A DNA stretch of 64,000 nt from Haloferula sp. BvORR071 (GCF_000739615.1 NZ_BATP01000059.1:232213-296212), one strand, 5' to 3'; shown: positions 1-10,416, numbered from the stretch's first letter. Notes: generated by a model not told the origin, from the letters alone. Numbers and translations: made by a program.

Positions 1-154
1 CGCGCCGGATGCCTGCGGCCGAGTGGGCCCGCGGATTCCACGGCGGGGCGCTGCCGCAATTCCGTTAGATCGGGACCTCCCCGGACGCACGTCATTGCCC
101 CTTGCGTCCCTGCGAATCCGTGCCCATCTTCCCGCTCGGGTTGCTGCCCGCGCG

Positions 155-1663
155 ATGAAATCGGATTGGACACGGCGGGGATTCCTCACCACCGCCACGC
201 AGGGGACCTTGCTCGGAGCAGGGGGGCTGGAGTTTTTGTCACGACTGCCGATGGTCTCGGCGCAGGAGGCCAAGGTGGATCCCACGATGGTCCGCTTCCT
301 GCCGGAGATCGAGCCGCTGGTCCGCCTGCTGGAAGACACCTCGCGCGAGCGCTTACTGGAAGAAGTCGGCCAGAAGATCCGCGGCGGCACGACTCACCGC
401 GAGATCTTGGCGGCGCTGCTCCTCGCTGGCATCCGCAATATCCAACCGCGGCCGGTCGGCTTCAAATTTCACGCCGTGCTGGTGGTGAACTCCGCCAATC
501 TCGCCAGCCAGAATTCGCCCTCCGGCGACCGCTGGTTGCCCTTGTTCTGGGCGCTCGACCAATTCAAGTCCTCGCAGGAGAAGGACAAGAAGGAGGGCGA
601 CTGGACCATGGAGGCCGTTTACGAGGCCGCCGTCCCACCGGCGGAGCGTGCGGTGGAGAGCTTCCGCAGGGGAATGGATGCCTGGGACATCGCCTGTGCG
701 GACTCCTCTGCCGCTAGCGTGGCCCGTGGCATCGGCACCCAAGCCGCCTTCGATCTCTTCTGCCGCTACGGCGCGCGTGACTACCGCGACATCGGCCACA
801 AGGCCATCTACGTCTCGAACAGTTGGCGGCTCTTGGAAACCATTGGCTGGCAACACGCCGAGCCGGTGCTGCGCTCGCTCTCCTACGCGCTGCTCGCCTA
901 CGACGGCACCAATCCGACCGAGCGCGACGCGCTGGCCGACCGTCCAGGCCGCAAGAACAACGAGCGGCTCAAGGAGCTACGCGCGACCTGGAACAGCGGC
1001 GAGAACAGGCCGGGTGCGACGGCTGAGATGCTTGCCTCCCTGCGCTCCGGCACTTGGGACGATGCCGCCTCAAAGGTGGTCGAGCTGATCAATGGCGGCT
1101 GCAGCCCGCAGCCGGTGTGGGATGCCATGTTCCAGTGCGCAGCCGAGTTGCTGATGCGCTCACCCGGCATCGTCAGCCTGCACGCCTCGACGACCACCAA
1201 CGCCCTGCACTACGCCTTCATGCACGCGCAGGACGATGAGACGCGGCGATTCCTGCTGCTCCAGAATGCTTCTTTCCTGCCGCTGTTCCGCTCGGACGCC
1301 GGGATTGAGGGCGGGGTGGAGATCGATACCTTCGAAGCCTTGCCATCCGAGTCGCAGGGCTTGGCCGCCGTGGATGAGATTTTCGCCGGCCTCGCTGACG
1401 ACCGCCTCGCGGCCTCTCGTCGCACCTTGGCCTTCCTCGATGGCGGTGGCGATCCCAAGATGTTCACCGATGCGGCGCAGCGCCTGATCTACCTCAAGGG
1501 CACCGACTCCCACGACTACAAGTATAGTAGCGCGATCATCGAGGACTACAAACACCTCTCGCCCGCCTACCGCAACCGTTTCCTCGCCGCCAGCACGCAC
1601 TGGCTGAAGGGCTCATCGGTGGCGGACAGTTCGCTTGTGGCGCGGAGCAGAGCGGCGCTCTGA
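155..1663 (+). CDS. Tat-exported protein of unknown function
   Basis: The predicted protein has 502 residues. The reading frame is open further upstream, but the ATG at 155 gives a proper twin-arginine signal: RRGFLTT at residues 7-13, a Gly/Leu-rich hydrophobic stretch, then a likely cleavage site after SAQ near residue 36. The mature part looks mostly helical and has no cofactor or catalytic motif I recognise. Its residues 60-120 contain a helical stretch with the segment GGTTHREILAALLLAGIRNI. Tat export suggests that it folds, or takes up a cofactor, before export. A 6-bp-stem hairpin follows the stop codon. The next gene is convergent, so this looks like a single-gene unit. Function unknown; I think related proteins occur in Planctomycetes and Verrucomicrobia, but this is memory, not a search. 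Confidence 0.8.
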   Translation: MKSDWTRRGFLTTATQGTLLGAGGLEFLSRLPMVSAQEAKVDPTMVRFLPEIEPLVRLLEDTSRERLLEEVGQKIRGGTTHREILAALLLAGIRNIQPRPVGFKFHAVLVVNSANLASQNSPSGDRWLPLFWALDQFKSSQEKDKKEGDWTMEAVYEAAVPPAERAVESFRRGMDAWDIACADSSAASVARGIGTQAAFDLFCRYGARDYRDIGHKAIYVSNSWRLLETIGWQHAEPVLRSLSYALLAYDGTNPTERDALADRPGRKNNERLKELRATWNSGENRPGATAEMLASLRSGTWDDAASKVVELINGGCSPQPVWDAMFQCAAELLMRSPGIVSLHASTTTNALHYAFMHAQDDETRRFLLLQNASFLPLFRSDAGIEGGVEIDTFEALPSESQGLAAVDEIFAGLADDRLAASRRTLAFLDGGGDPKMFTDAAQRLIYLKGTDSHDYKYSSAIIEDYKHLSPAYRNRFLAASTHWLKGSSVADSSLVARSRAAL

Positions 1664-1665
1664 TG

Positions 1666-1689
1666 GGAGCGCAGCGGCGCAGCCGCTCC
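1666..1689. other. Hairpin after the Tat protein gene
   Basis: GGAGCG at 1666-1671 pairs with CGCTCC at 1684-1689 around a 12-base GC-rich loop. It starts three bases after the stop codon at 1661-1663. There is no T-tract, so a terminator role is only possible. The remainder of the gap to 1907 shows no gene. Confidence 0.35.
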
Positions 1690-1906
1690 ACCAACGAAGC
1701 CCGCAAGTCTCTTTTGGGGCGATTCCGTCACCCGATTCCAGCAGCCCCCGAAATTGGGTACTTTCCCCTACAGCCCTAGGCTGCTAGCTTTCGCGCGTTC
1801 CGGGCTTGGTGTGCCATCCCCCTCCCATGGCGCCGCCTGCTCATGACACAGCTAAACGGCTCTCTGCCGCCAAGCCCGGACGTTTCTCTCGAGTGCACGG
1901 GGCCTC

Positions 1907-2800
1907 TCACGCCCGCACCAGCGCATCCAGTTCCGCCATCGTCTCTACTGGAATCTCCAGATCTGCCGCGGCTAGGTTCTCTTCCAAGTGAGCAACCGAG
2001 GAGGTGCCCGGAATCAGCAGAATATTCGGCGAACGCTGCAGCAGCCAAGCGAGAGCCACCTGCATTGGCGTGGCACCGAGCGCCGCCGCGATGCCATCCA
2101 GAGCCGAAGATTGGATCGGCCTGAAGCCGCCGAGAGGGAAGTAAGGAACGTAAGCGATCCCTTGTTGGGCGAGGCTATCGATGAAGCCGTCGTCGTGCCG
2201 CTGAACCAGGTTGTAGAGGTTCTGGATGCAGACAATTTCGGTCATCTTCTGGGCCTGTTCCAATTGCCACGGCGTCACATGACTCAGGCCGATGTGCTTG
2301 ATCAGGCCCTGCTGCTTCAGTTCGACTAGGGTCGCGATCTGTTCTTCGAGCGGCTCGTCCTTGGGTGCTTCGAGCCCGCCCATGCGCATGTTCACGATGT
2401 CGAGCGCTTCCACCCCGAGATTGCGAAGGTTGCCGTGGACTTGCTCGGTTAGTTCCTGTGGCGACTTCGCCATCTGCCATGAGCCATCGGCTGGGCGCAC
2501 GCAGCCCACTTTGGTGACGATCACGAGCTCGTCTGGGTAGGGGTGGAGGGCCTCACGAATGATCTGGTTGGTGAAATGCGGGCCGTAGAAGTCCGAGGTG
2601 TCGATGTGATTTACGCCGGCCTCGATCGCACGGCGCAGCACTGCCACCGCAGCCACCGGATCGCGTGGCGGACCGTAGACCCCTGGACCCGCCAGTTGCA
2701 TCGCGCCGTAGCCCATGCGGCGGACGGTTACCTCGGTGCCGGGGAAGGTGAATTCTCCGCCGAGGGCGGTGCCGGGAGTGGATGAAGTGGATTCGCTCAT
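1907..2800 (-). CDS. Aldo/keto reductase
   Basis: The predicted protein has 297 residues and is an NAD(P)H-dependent oxidoreductase of the aldo/keto reductase superfamily (TIM barrel). The tetrad is partly visible: Asp67 and Tyr72 in HIDTSDFYG and Lys97 in VTKVG. The usual catalytic His of the LxxxHxP segment is replaced (DIVNMRM near residues 134-140), as in my recollection of the YdbC-like subgroup. KHIGLSHVTPWQLEQA near 169-184 is the conserved strand before the cofactor site. The ATG at 2800 is chosen because the upstream in-frame extension would run through the palindrome and into the divergent regulator. It is divergent from a TetR gene with a 30-bp palindrome between them, so repression by that regulator is likely. 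The substrate is unknown. Confidence 0.9.
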   Translation of the reverse strand: MSESTSSTPGTALGGEFTFPGTEVTVRRMGYGAMQLAGPGVYGPPRDPVAAVAVLRRAIEAGVNHIDTSDFYGPHFTNQIIREALHPYPDELVIVTKVGCVRPADGSWQMAKSPQELTEQVHGNLRNLGVEALDIVNMRMGGLEAPKDEPLEEQIATLVELKQQGLIKHIGLSHVTPWQLEQAQKMTEIVCIQNLYNLVQRHDDGFIDSLAQQGIAYVPYFPLGGFRPIQSSALDGIAAALGATPMQVALAWLLQRSPNILLIPGTSSVAHLEENLAAADLEIPVETMAELDALVRA

Positions 2801-2838
2801 GGTTCGGCGTTCCCTGTAAGGTGGTCTTCGTGATGGGT

Positions 2839-2868
2839 CAAATGACAAAATATGAAATTTGTCATTTG
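2839..2868. promoter_or_regulatory. Candidate TetR operator palindrome
   Basis: A perfect inverted repeat has 11-bp arms, CAAATGACAAA at 2839-2849 and TTTGTCATTTG at 2858-2868, separated by 8 bp. It lies in the 121-bp gap between the divergent aldo/keto reductase (start 2800) and the TetR gene (start 2922). Size, symmetry and placement fit a TetR-family operator that could repress both genes. The binding itself is inferred. Confidence 0.6.
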
Positions 2869-2921
2869 TGATTTGTGGCTGCGATTGGAGATTTTCTGGG
2901 GCAGGCTTCCTTGCCGCTGTC

Positions 2922-3527
2922 GTGACCACCGAAGAAACACCGCTACCCGAGCGCATCCTCGATGCCGCCGAGGTTCTGCTGCGCCGTCATGGTGCGGAGA
3001 AGATGAACGTGGTGGATATCGCCCGCGCGCTGGGTATGAGCCACGGCAACGTCTACCGCCACTTCCCGAGCAAGAAGGCGGTCTTGGATGCCGTGGCCGT
3101 GCGCTGGCTGAACAAAGTCTCCTCCCCCTTGGAGCAGATCGCTGCGGACCAGACCCGTCCCGCCTCCGAACGCTTGGCCGAGTGGTTCCACACGCTGCGT
3201 GCCGCCAAGCGACGTAAGGTCTTGGATGACCCGGAGCTCTTTCGCGTCTACCACGCCATCGCCATCACCATGCGCACGGTGGCAAGCGAGCATGTCGCCA
3301 GCTTGCATGCACAGCTTGAGAGGATCATTGCCGACGGCATTGCCGCTGGAGAGTTTTCCGCGGGCTTGGACGCACAGGTGGCAGCGCGCGCCTTCATGCA
3401 ATCCACCATGGCCTTCCATCATCCGCTGATGATCATGCAGGAATGCCCGAGCGACGAAGAAGCCCGAGCCGCATTCGGTATCATCCTCAGCGGCCTGAAG
3501 GCAAGCCCCTCCGGGCTTCCCCGCTGA
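2922..3527 (+). CDS. TetR/AcrR family transcriptional regulator
   Basis: The predicted protein has 201 residues from the GTG at 2922. An in-frame TTG at 2859 lies inside the palindrome and is less likely. The N-terminal DNA-binding domain covers roughly residues 8-55, with the helix-turn-helix in the segment VDIARALGMSHGNVYRHF. The C-terminal ligand domain is helical and variable, as usual for the family, and its ligand cannot be read. The gene is divergent from the aldo/keto reductase, so it probably controls that enzyme and itself through the inverted repeat at 2839-2868. No other regulated gene follows, since the next gene is convergent. No strong Shine-Dalgarno sequence precedes the GTG, which leaves the exact start uncertain. 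Confidence 0.85.
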   Translation: MTTEETPLPERILDAAEVLLRRHGAEKMNVVDIARALGMSHGNVYRHFPSKKAVLDAVAVRWLNKVSSPLEQIAADQTRPASERLAEWFHTLRAAKRRKVLDDPELFRVYHAIAITMRTVASEHVASLHAQLERIIADGIAAGEFSAGLDAQVAARAFMQSTMAFHHPLMIMQECPSDEEARAAFGIILSGLKASPSGLPR

Positions 3528-3554
3528 GCTGGTCTCCCGGCCCAGTGCGGAAAT

Positions 3555-4403
3555 CTAGCGCGTGGGAAATGTGGCCACACGCTTCAGCTCGGAGTTGAAT
3601 TCATCCACCCGAATGTTGAAGAATTTGATCTTATCCTGCAGCTTGGCGTTCTGCTGATTGAGTTTGTCGACCATCCGGTTGAAGGCATCGACCGCGCGCT
3701 GGTCGGAGTTATTCAAGGAGTTTCTTTCCATCTCAAGCAGGTCGAAGGCGTCAATCATGCGTTTGTTTTCCTGAGCGATCACGGCACCATCTTGATCGAG
3801 GCAATCCTTGATGGGTGAGAGTCGGTTGAAGTCGGAAGTGCTGATGTAGTAGACCTGCCCGCTGGCATCCCTGAGAGAGAAGGTCGGGGCGGTGGCTTCC
3901 ACTTGGTCCAAGCTGGGCGGTGTCTTATCTCCGGAATGATTTCGAATTTGTCTCCGCAGGGCCTCTCTATCCAGGGCCTCTCTCGCCACAGCATCTCCAT
4001 CAGTCCAAGCGCGTCTGGTTGCGGCCAAGTGCGCCAGCTCTTCGCTGTAGTCCTCGGATTGGGCCTCCGGAGGCGATTTTGGTTTGGTTATCCCAAAGAT
4101 CGTCGCGAGTAGGATGATGAGGATTACGCCGATCGCGACCCCGACCCCAATCATCCGGACAGGACTGGTCTGGCTATCCTTCTTGCGCGCGCGGGCTTTT
4201 GCTTGTGCAGCTCCGGGCTCTGCCGGTGGATCCGGGGCGATTTCCAGGATCTGATAGCAATCAGAGCGATATTCCCGGACTTGAAGCGGCGCGGAGTAAA
4301 CCCCCTCCGCAATCATGGAAGCGATCATCTCCAGCGTGAAGGGGCCTTGCTCCACACCTTCATGCAGCACGAAATAAGCAGGCGGGGGAGTGAAAGCATT
4401 CAT
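3555..4403 (-). CDS. GYF-like domain membrane protein
   Basis: The predicted protein has 282 residues. Residues 8-55 resemble a bacterial GYF_2 domain: YFVLHEGVEQGPFT with an aromatic/Gly-Pro pattern, followed by a second half ending in LEIAPD. A basic linker follows, then one transmembrane segment near residues 84-105 (GVGVAIGVILIILLATIFGI). The rest is soluble and ends in a heptad-like helix (about 225-275). The likely topology is a cytoplasmic GYF-like adaptor in front of a membrane anchor and an extracytoplasmic helical part. GYF-like modules bind proline-rich or tail peptides in other systems, but no partner is visible here. Its base composition is lower in GC than its neighbours. It appears to be a single-gene unit. 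Function unknown. Confidence 0.8.
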   Translation of the reverse strand: MNAFTPPPAYFVLHEGVEQGPFTLEMIASMIAEGVYSAPLQVREYRSDCYQILEIAPDPPAEPGAAQAKARARKKDSQTSPVRMIGVGVAIGVILIILLATIFGITKPKSPPEAQSEDYSEELAHLAATRRAWTDGDAVAREALDREALRRQIRNHSGDKTPPSLDQVEATAPTFSLRDASGQVYYISTSDFNRLSPIKDCLDQDGAVIAQENKRMIDAFDLLEMERNSLNNSDQRAVDAFNRMVDKLNQQNAKLQDKIKFFNIRVDEFNSELKRVATFPTR

Positions 4404-4485
4404 GAGAAGTTGCTATGATCAAATGAACACTTATGCCTTTGGTGGCAAGTGAAATCAGGAAATAGGGTAACTTTGCAAGTTGCGG

Positions 4486-4505
4486 GCCACGGGTCATCCC
4501 GTGGC
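4486..4505. repeat. Small perfect hairpin, REP-like
   Basis: GCCACGGG at 4486-4493 pairs with CCCGTGGC at 4498-4505 around the loop TCAT. The following bases to about 4600 are GC-rich and include a second, weaker copy-like segment (GCCACGGATCC). The region lies between two minus-strand genes. It looks like a short dispersed intergenic palindrome; no T-tract follows on either strand. Confidence 0.4.
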
Positions 4506-4612
4506 TACAAGCCTCCGCGCCACGGATCCCTCGCGTGGTCGCATCCCGTTGAAGCCCGGGCCATCACAAGATGAGCTCGGGCCGGTAGGCGCAACCCGGC
4601 TTTCCCGCCCAA

Positions 4613-5472
4613 TCACATCCCCGCCAGACGGTGATTCATCGCCACGCTCTTCCGCAGGGCGCGCATCACGTCGATCATCGGGATATGCCCCTTCGCCGCG
4701 GTCTTGCACTGATCGTTGACGAAAGCATTGCGGCTCACGTGGCGGCCGATCTCGCTGAAGAGCTGGCGCATCTGCGTGTCGATCAAGCCGAGTTGGGCCT
4801 TCAAGGACGAGATATCCCGATTTGCCTGGCCGATCTGCTGGAAGGCCACGGAGGCTTCCGCTCGGTGCTTCTGGCGCTCCTCGGCGAGCTCGGCGTCGAT
4901 CACATCCACCTTGGCATCGCCATCGGCGATGCTGGCGGCCACACGGTCGCGGTCGTGCTTCAGTTCGGTGAAACGGACCTTGAGTTCGACCATGCGGCTC
5001 TTGGTTTTCTCGATCGCGTCGCTGGTGCCCTCGCGTTGGAGAACCTCCAGCTTCATCTTGAGACCATCGTAAATCCGGCGGATTTCCCGCGCCTGCTGAA
5101 TCACTGTGTCGCGTTCGCGGGAGAGCTTCTCCAAGTCGGCGAGCAGCTCGCCGCGGGTGGCTTCCAGATCCGCCTGCGAATCCGACTTCGCACCGAGCAG
5201 GGTGGAGCGCTGCTCGTGGGCATCCGCGAGCAGCGATTCGCAATCATCCAGCTTGGCGCGGATCTCGTCGCGCTCCTTGATCAGCTTGCGCAGGTTCCAG
5301 TACTCCACGCCCAGTTCCTCTACTTCTTCGACCTGCTCCCAGACCGACTGTCCGAGCACCTGCTCCGCTTCGCGCAGCAGGTGCATCTCGGCAGCGGCCT
5401 CGGCCATGCGCCGCTGACGGCGGTTCACGCCGAAGGCTTGAGCAAAACGAGCGAAGATGTAGCGGGTGGTGG

Positions 5473-5476
<4 letters not shown>
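4613..5476 (-). CDS. Coiled-coil protein downstream of acs
   Basis: The predicted protein has 287 residues. From about residue 20 to 245 it is almost continuous charged heptads (for example EIRAKLDDCESLLADAHEQR and KSRMVELKVRFTELKHDRDR), so a long helical hairpin or rod is expected. There is no signal peptide or transmembrane segment. The N-terminal segment RYIFARFAQAFGVNRRQRR is basic and amphipathic, somewhat like membrane-touching helices of PspA-type proteins, but the match is too weak to name the family. Its ATG overlaps the stop codon of the acetyl-CoA synthetase gene by ATGA (5473-5476), so it is the second gene of an operon and is probably translationally coupled. Function unknown. 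Confidence 0.8.
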
Positions 5477-7449
<1,973 letters not shown>

Positions 7450-7971
7450 GGTGCCTTGGGTTCCCCGGCTTGCTTTGGGTTGCCGGACCTGCGGCAAGCT
7501 ACAAGGCAGCTTTCGCAGGCGGCGACTCAAAATTTGCGCTTTGGAGCACGCTTGGCCGACTTTTTCGGGGTGTTCCGAACTTCCGGGGGCTGGGCGGTCA
7601 ATGCTGTCCCTTTCGCCAATTACCCGGCTCTTCCCGGGTTCCCGGCGGAAGAAATTGCTGAACCGGTTTGCTTGGTCAAATCCACGCAACGAGGCGATCC
7701 GGGATATCGCCACCGAAGGGTCCTCCAAAGCGGGTGACGGCAGCGAACCGGGCCCTCGATTTCAGCTCGATATCGGTCGTTGCCGTGCCCGAGCCAGCTC
7801 CGGTCCCTCAGGACTCGCCGCCGTCGTGGGCGCTGAAAAGACCTCGGCATGAGGCAGCACTGCGGAAAGTCGTGGCATTTCTGTGCGGGGTAAGATAGAG
7901 GTGGATACCTAAAGTTAGATCGCACGGCTCTCTGAACCTTTTCCTGGAGAAAATCCCAACCCCCGATCGCC
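7450..7971. other. Intergenic region upstream of acs and the DUF1328 gene
   Basis: This 522-bp stretch separates the divergent acs and DUF1328 genes. Six-frame reading shows only unconvincing frames. It contains a short duplicated coding tail (7527-7567) that matches the 3' end of the pseudouridine synthase gene. The part from about 7850 to 7960 is lower in GC and probably holds the promoter of the DUF1328 gene, with TAAGAT as a possible -10 element near 7889. I see no RNA gene. Confidence 0.4.
7527..7567 (-). repeat. Duplicated gene tail (KKSAKRAPKRKF-stop)
   Basis: Thirty bases at 7538-7567 are identical to 9275-9304, and the next ten bases are about 70 % alike. On the minus strand the copy reads KKSAKRAPKRKF followed by a stop, which is exactly the C-terminus of the RluB-type protein encoded at 9264-10190. 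No open gene leads into this copy, so it is a stray fragment. Confidence 0.6.
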
Positions 7972-8127
7972 ATGCTACACTATGCCATTGTATTCATTAT
8001 CGTCGCCCTGATCGCCGCGTTCCTCGGCTTCGGGCAACTCGCCGGGACCGCCGCACTGATCGCCAAGATCTGTTTCGTGGTTTTCCTGGTCTTCGCGCTC
8101 CTGTCTTTCTTGAAAAAGAAGGCCTGA
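7972..8127 (+). CDS. DUF1328 small membrane protein (YtjA-like)
   Basis: The predicted protein has 51 residues. It starts MLHYAIVFIIVALIAAFLGF and continues with a Gly/Ala turn (GQLAGTAALIAK) into a second hydrophobic helix ending SFLKKKA. Two short transmembrane helices and the GFGxxAGTAA core match the DUF1328/YtjA family of small inner-membrane proteins. A purine-rich GGAGA near 7946 may be part of its ribosome binding site, although it is distant. The function of the family is not known; members are often found near stress genes. It lies between acs (divergent) and the YpfJ-type peptidase gene (same strand). Confidence 0.85.
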   Translation: MLHYAIVFIIVALIAAFLGFGQLAGTAALIAKICFVVFLVFALLSFLKKKA

Positions 8128-8271
8128 GTTCCGTGACTCCCGGCCCATCGGGTTCCCACCGGGATCTCCGTGTGCCGGGAGCCGTTGGCGTTCCCGCGCG
8201 GGACCAAGCTCGGAGCAAGTAAGCGCGATGAAATCTGGCCATCGGATCGGTGGCCGTAGATATTTGCGACC

Positions 8272-9165
8272 ATGGACTGGAAAGGACAACGGGAGAGCGA
8301 CAATGTGGACGACGCGCGGGGAAGGGCTTCCTCGGGCGGTGGTGGCGGCATTGGAGGCGGTGCCTTCAGCCTGCTCGCCTTGGTCGGCCGGAAATTCGGT
8401 ATCAAGGGAATCCTGGGCGCGCTCGTCTTGGGATTCGCGCTGGTGAAGTGCGGCATCGTGGATCTCAATACCCTGCTAGGCGGAGGATCCGTGGGGCCCG
8501 GCCAGCAGACGCAGGTGAGCCCGGAGGACGAGGAGCGGTTCCGCTTCGTCAAGGTGGTGCTTGGCAGCACTGAAGACGTGTGGACCAAGGAGTTCGCCCG
8601 CATCGGGAGGAAATACGAGCAGCCCGGCCTGCAGGTCTACCGCGGGCGGACGCAAACGGGCTGCGGCACTGGCAGCGCGGAGATGGGACCCTTCTACTGC
8701 CCCGCAGACCGCAAGGTATACATCGACCTGAGCTTCTACGACGAACTCGCGCAGACTTTCAATTCACCGGGGGATTTCGCCCAAGCCTATGTGATCGCGC
8801 ATGAGGTGGGTCACCATGTGCAGAAACTGGTCGGCACCTCGGACAAGGTGGCGGCGATGCAAGGGCGGCCGGACTACAACGAGTACTCGGTGCGCCTTGA
8901 ACTGCAGGCAGATTTCCTCGCCGGTGTGTGGGCGAATCATTCGCAACAGACACTGAAGCTGGATCGCAGTGATATCGAGGAGGCCATGCGCGCCGCCAAT
9001 GCCATCGGCGACGACGCGATTCAGAAGAAGATGCAAGGGCGCGTGGTGCCGCATTCCTTCACCCACGGGACCTCCGAGCAGCGGACACGCTGGTTCCAGA
9101 AGGGACTACTCAGCGGCAAGATCGAGGACGGCGATACGTTTTCGATGCCTTACAAGGATTTGTGA
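8272..9165 (+). CDS. ypfJ: Neutral zinc metallopeptidase, YpfJ family
   Basis: The predicted protein has 297 residues. It has a Gly/Ser-rich N-terminus, one transmembrane helix near residues 45-63, and a predicted extracytoplasmic peptidase domain. The zinc motif HEVGHH is at 177-182 within AYVIAHEVGHHVQKLVG, and a downstream acidic segment (RLELQADFLAGVWA) supplies the likely third ligand. This is the Zn_peptidase (pfam04228) arrangement, and the length fits. Substrates are unknown for the family. The gene is convergent with the RluB-type gene. Confidence 0.92.
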   Translation: MDWKGQRESDNVDDARGRASSGGGGGIGGGAFSLLALVGRKFGIKGILGALVLGFALVKCGIVDLNTLLGGGSVGPGQQTQVSPEDEERFRFVKVVLGSTEDVWTKEFARIGRKYEQPGLQVYRGRTQTGCGTGSAEMGPFYCPADRKVYIDLSFYDELAQTFNSPGDFAQAYVIAHEVGHHVQKLVGTSDKVAAMQGRPDYNEYSVRLELQADFLAGVWANHSQQTLKLDRSDIEEAMRAANAIGDDAIQKKMQGRVVPHSFTHGTSEQRTRWFQKGLLSGKIEDGDTFSMPYKDL

Positions 9166-9263
9166 GACCTGACACAAGCGCGGCATCCGGTCCTAACTCA
9201 CAGGGGGTGGCAGACTCCATCACCACGGTGTGTGGCTTGTCGCCGACCCGACTTGAGGCGAGC

Positions 9264-10190
9264 TCAGAACTTCCGCTTTGGAGCACGCTTGGCCGACTTT
9301 TTCGCCATCGGGCGTGAGGATGTCGGGCCTTTGGGTCGACCGGGTTCCGGAGTGCGCTTGCGGCCTTCCTTCGGACCGCGTTTCGGGCGCGCCGCGGGCA
9401 GTGTGCCCGGGGCGGTTTTGGCGGTCTTTTTAGCGGCCTTCTTTGCGCTTTTCTTGGCCCCCTTCTTGGCTGCGGCCCGGACCTTCGGGTTCTGCTGCAG
9501 CGCGTCGATTTCCACCTGCTCCAGAGGACGCCAGGCTCCCATTGGGAAATCGCCGAGGATCAGGCGACCGATGCGGATCCGCACAAGCTTCTCCACCTTG
9601 TAGCCGAGCGTCAGGAACATCTGGCGGATCTGCCGCTTCAGGCCGGTCTCCAGCACGATGCGGTAGCGGCGTGAGGACAGGCGCTGCACCTCCTTCGCTT
9701 TCATCCGCACATTCTCCACATAGATGCCGGAGATGAAGAGATCGAGGTGCTCATTCAGCACTGGCTGGTTTGCCGTCACGATGTACTCCTTTTCCACCGA
9801 TTTGGAGGGGTGCATCAGCTTCTGCGAAAGATCACCGTCGTTGGTCAGGATCAGCAGGCCTTCCGAATCGCGGTCGAGCCGGCCGACGTGGTGAAGGTGC
9901 TGCAGGATCGGCGGGAGGATCGTATAGATCGTCTCGCGTCCCAGCTCATCCTCGCGCGAGCAGACGTAGCCGCGCGGCTTGTAGAACATGACCGTGTTGG
10001 TCTGCTTGGCCTGCACCCGCTTGCCATCGACCTTTACGAAGTCGTTGGGTTCGACCCGCTCAGCCGGATTCAGGCAGGGCTTGCCGTTGATCTCGACATG
10101 GCCCTCCTGGACCAGTGTGTCGCAGGCACGGCGTGAGCCCACCCCGCAGGAGGCGAGGAATTTGTTCAATCGGATACCTTCGTCGGGCAT
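9264..10190 (-). CDS. rluB: RsuA/RluB-family rRNA pseudouridine synthase
   Basis: The predicted protein has 308 residues. An S4 RNA-binding domain covers about residues 6-60, followed by the catalytic domain with GRLDRDSEGLL and the nucleophile Asp106. The family converts a uridine of rRNA to pseudouridine; by similarity the closest role is 23S rRNA position 2605 (RluB), but RsuA-type 16S specificity cannot be excluded. From about residue 235 there is a long Lys/Ala/Pro-rich tail (KKGAKKSAKKAAKKTAK and similar) resembling histone H1, common in this subgroup and probably RNA- or DNA-binding. The last 12 residues are duplicated as a fragment at 7527-7567. Confidence 0.93.
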   Translation of the reverse strand: MPDEGIRLNKFLASCGVGSRRACDTLVQEGHVEINGKPCLNPAERVEPNDFVKVDGKRVQAKQTNTVMFYKPRGYVCSREDELGRETIYTILPPILQHLHHVGRLDRDSEGLLILTNDGDLSQKLMHPSKSVEKEYIVTANQPVLNEHLDLFISGIYVENVRMKAKEVQRLSSRRYRIVLETGLKRQIRQMFLTLGYKVEKLVRIRIGRLILGDFPMGAWRPLEQVEIDALQQNPKVRAAAKKGAKKSAKKAAKKTAKTAPGTLPAARPKRGPKEGRKRTPEPGRPKGPTSSRPMAKKSAKRAPKRKF

Positions 10191-10213
10191 GGCTTAAGAT
10201 GGGTGGGAAGAGA

Positions 10214-10321
10214 GAACCACGAATGGACACGGATGAACACGAATTTGGAAGAAGGGTGGGGGACAATTGTCCGCCTCCCTCATCCCTTTTATCCGCGAAG
10301 ATTCATGTTCATTCGCGGTTC
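10214..10321. repeat. Palindromic intergenic element (about 108 bp)
   Basis: The left end GAACCACGAATGGACACGGA and the inverted right end (GAACCGCGAATGAACATGAA on the minus strand) agree at about 16 of 21 positions. At the centre is the perfect palindrome GGACAATTGTCC (10261-10272), so the whole unit is roughly symmetric. It lies in a 226-bp gap between two minus-strand genes. The wording of its arms resembles short intergenic repeats that I have seen often in Planctomycetes and Verrucomicrobia. It contains no transposase and is probably a REP/MITE-like element. Confidence 0.6.
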
Positions 10322-10416
10322 AAATCGAAGCGATGGAATGAATCCGAAAAACGCAAAAGGCGCAGGCCCGTGAAGACCTGCGCACTTGCTGAAAATCGGA
10401 AAGGGAAGCAGGAGGA

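Noticed and set aside
7874..7889. A TGGCA...GC pattern similar to a sigma-54 promoter upstream of the DUF1328 gene
   Set aside because: Spacing between the GG and GC elements is one base too long, and no enhancer-binding protein gene is near.
7620..7973. Minus-strand 117-codon frame in the acs upstream gap
   Set aside because: Its translation is Arg/Cys-rich and without domain character, and it covers the promoter of the DUF1328 gene.
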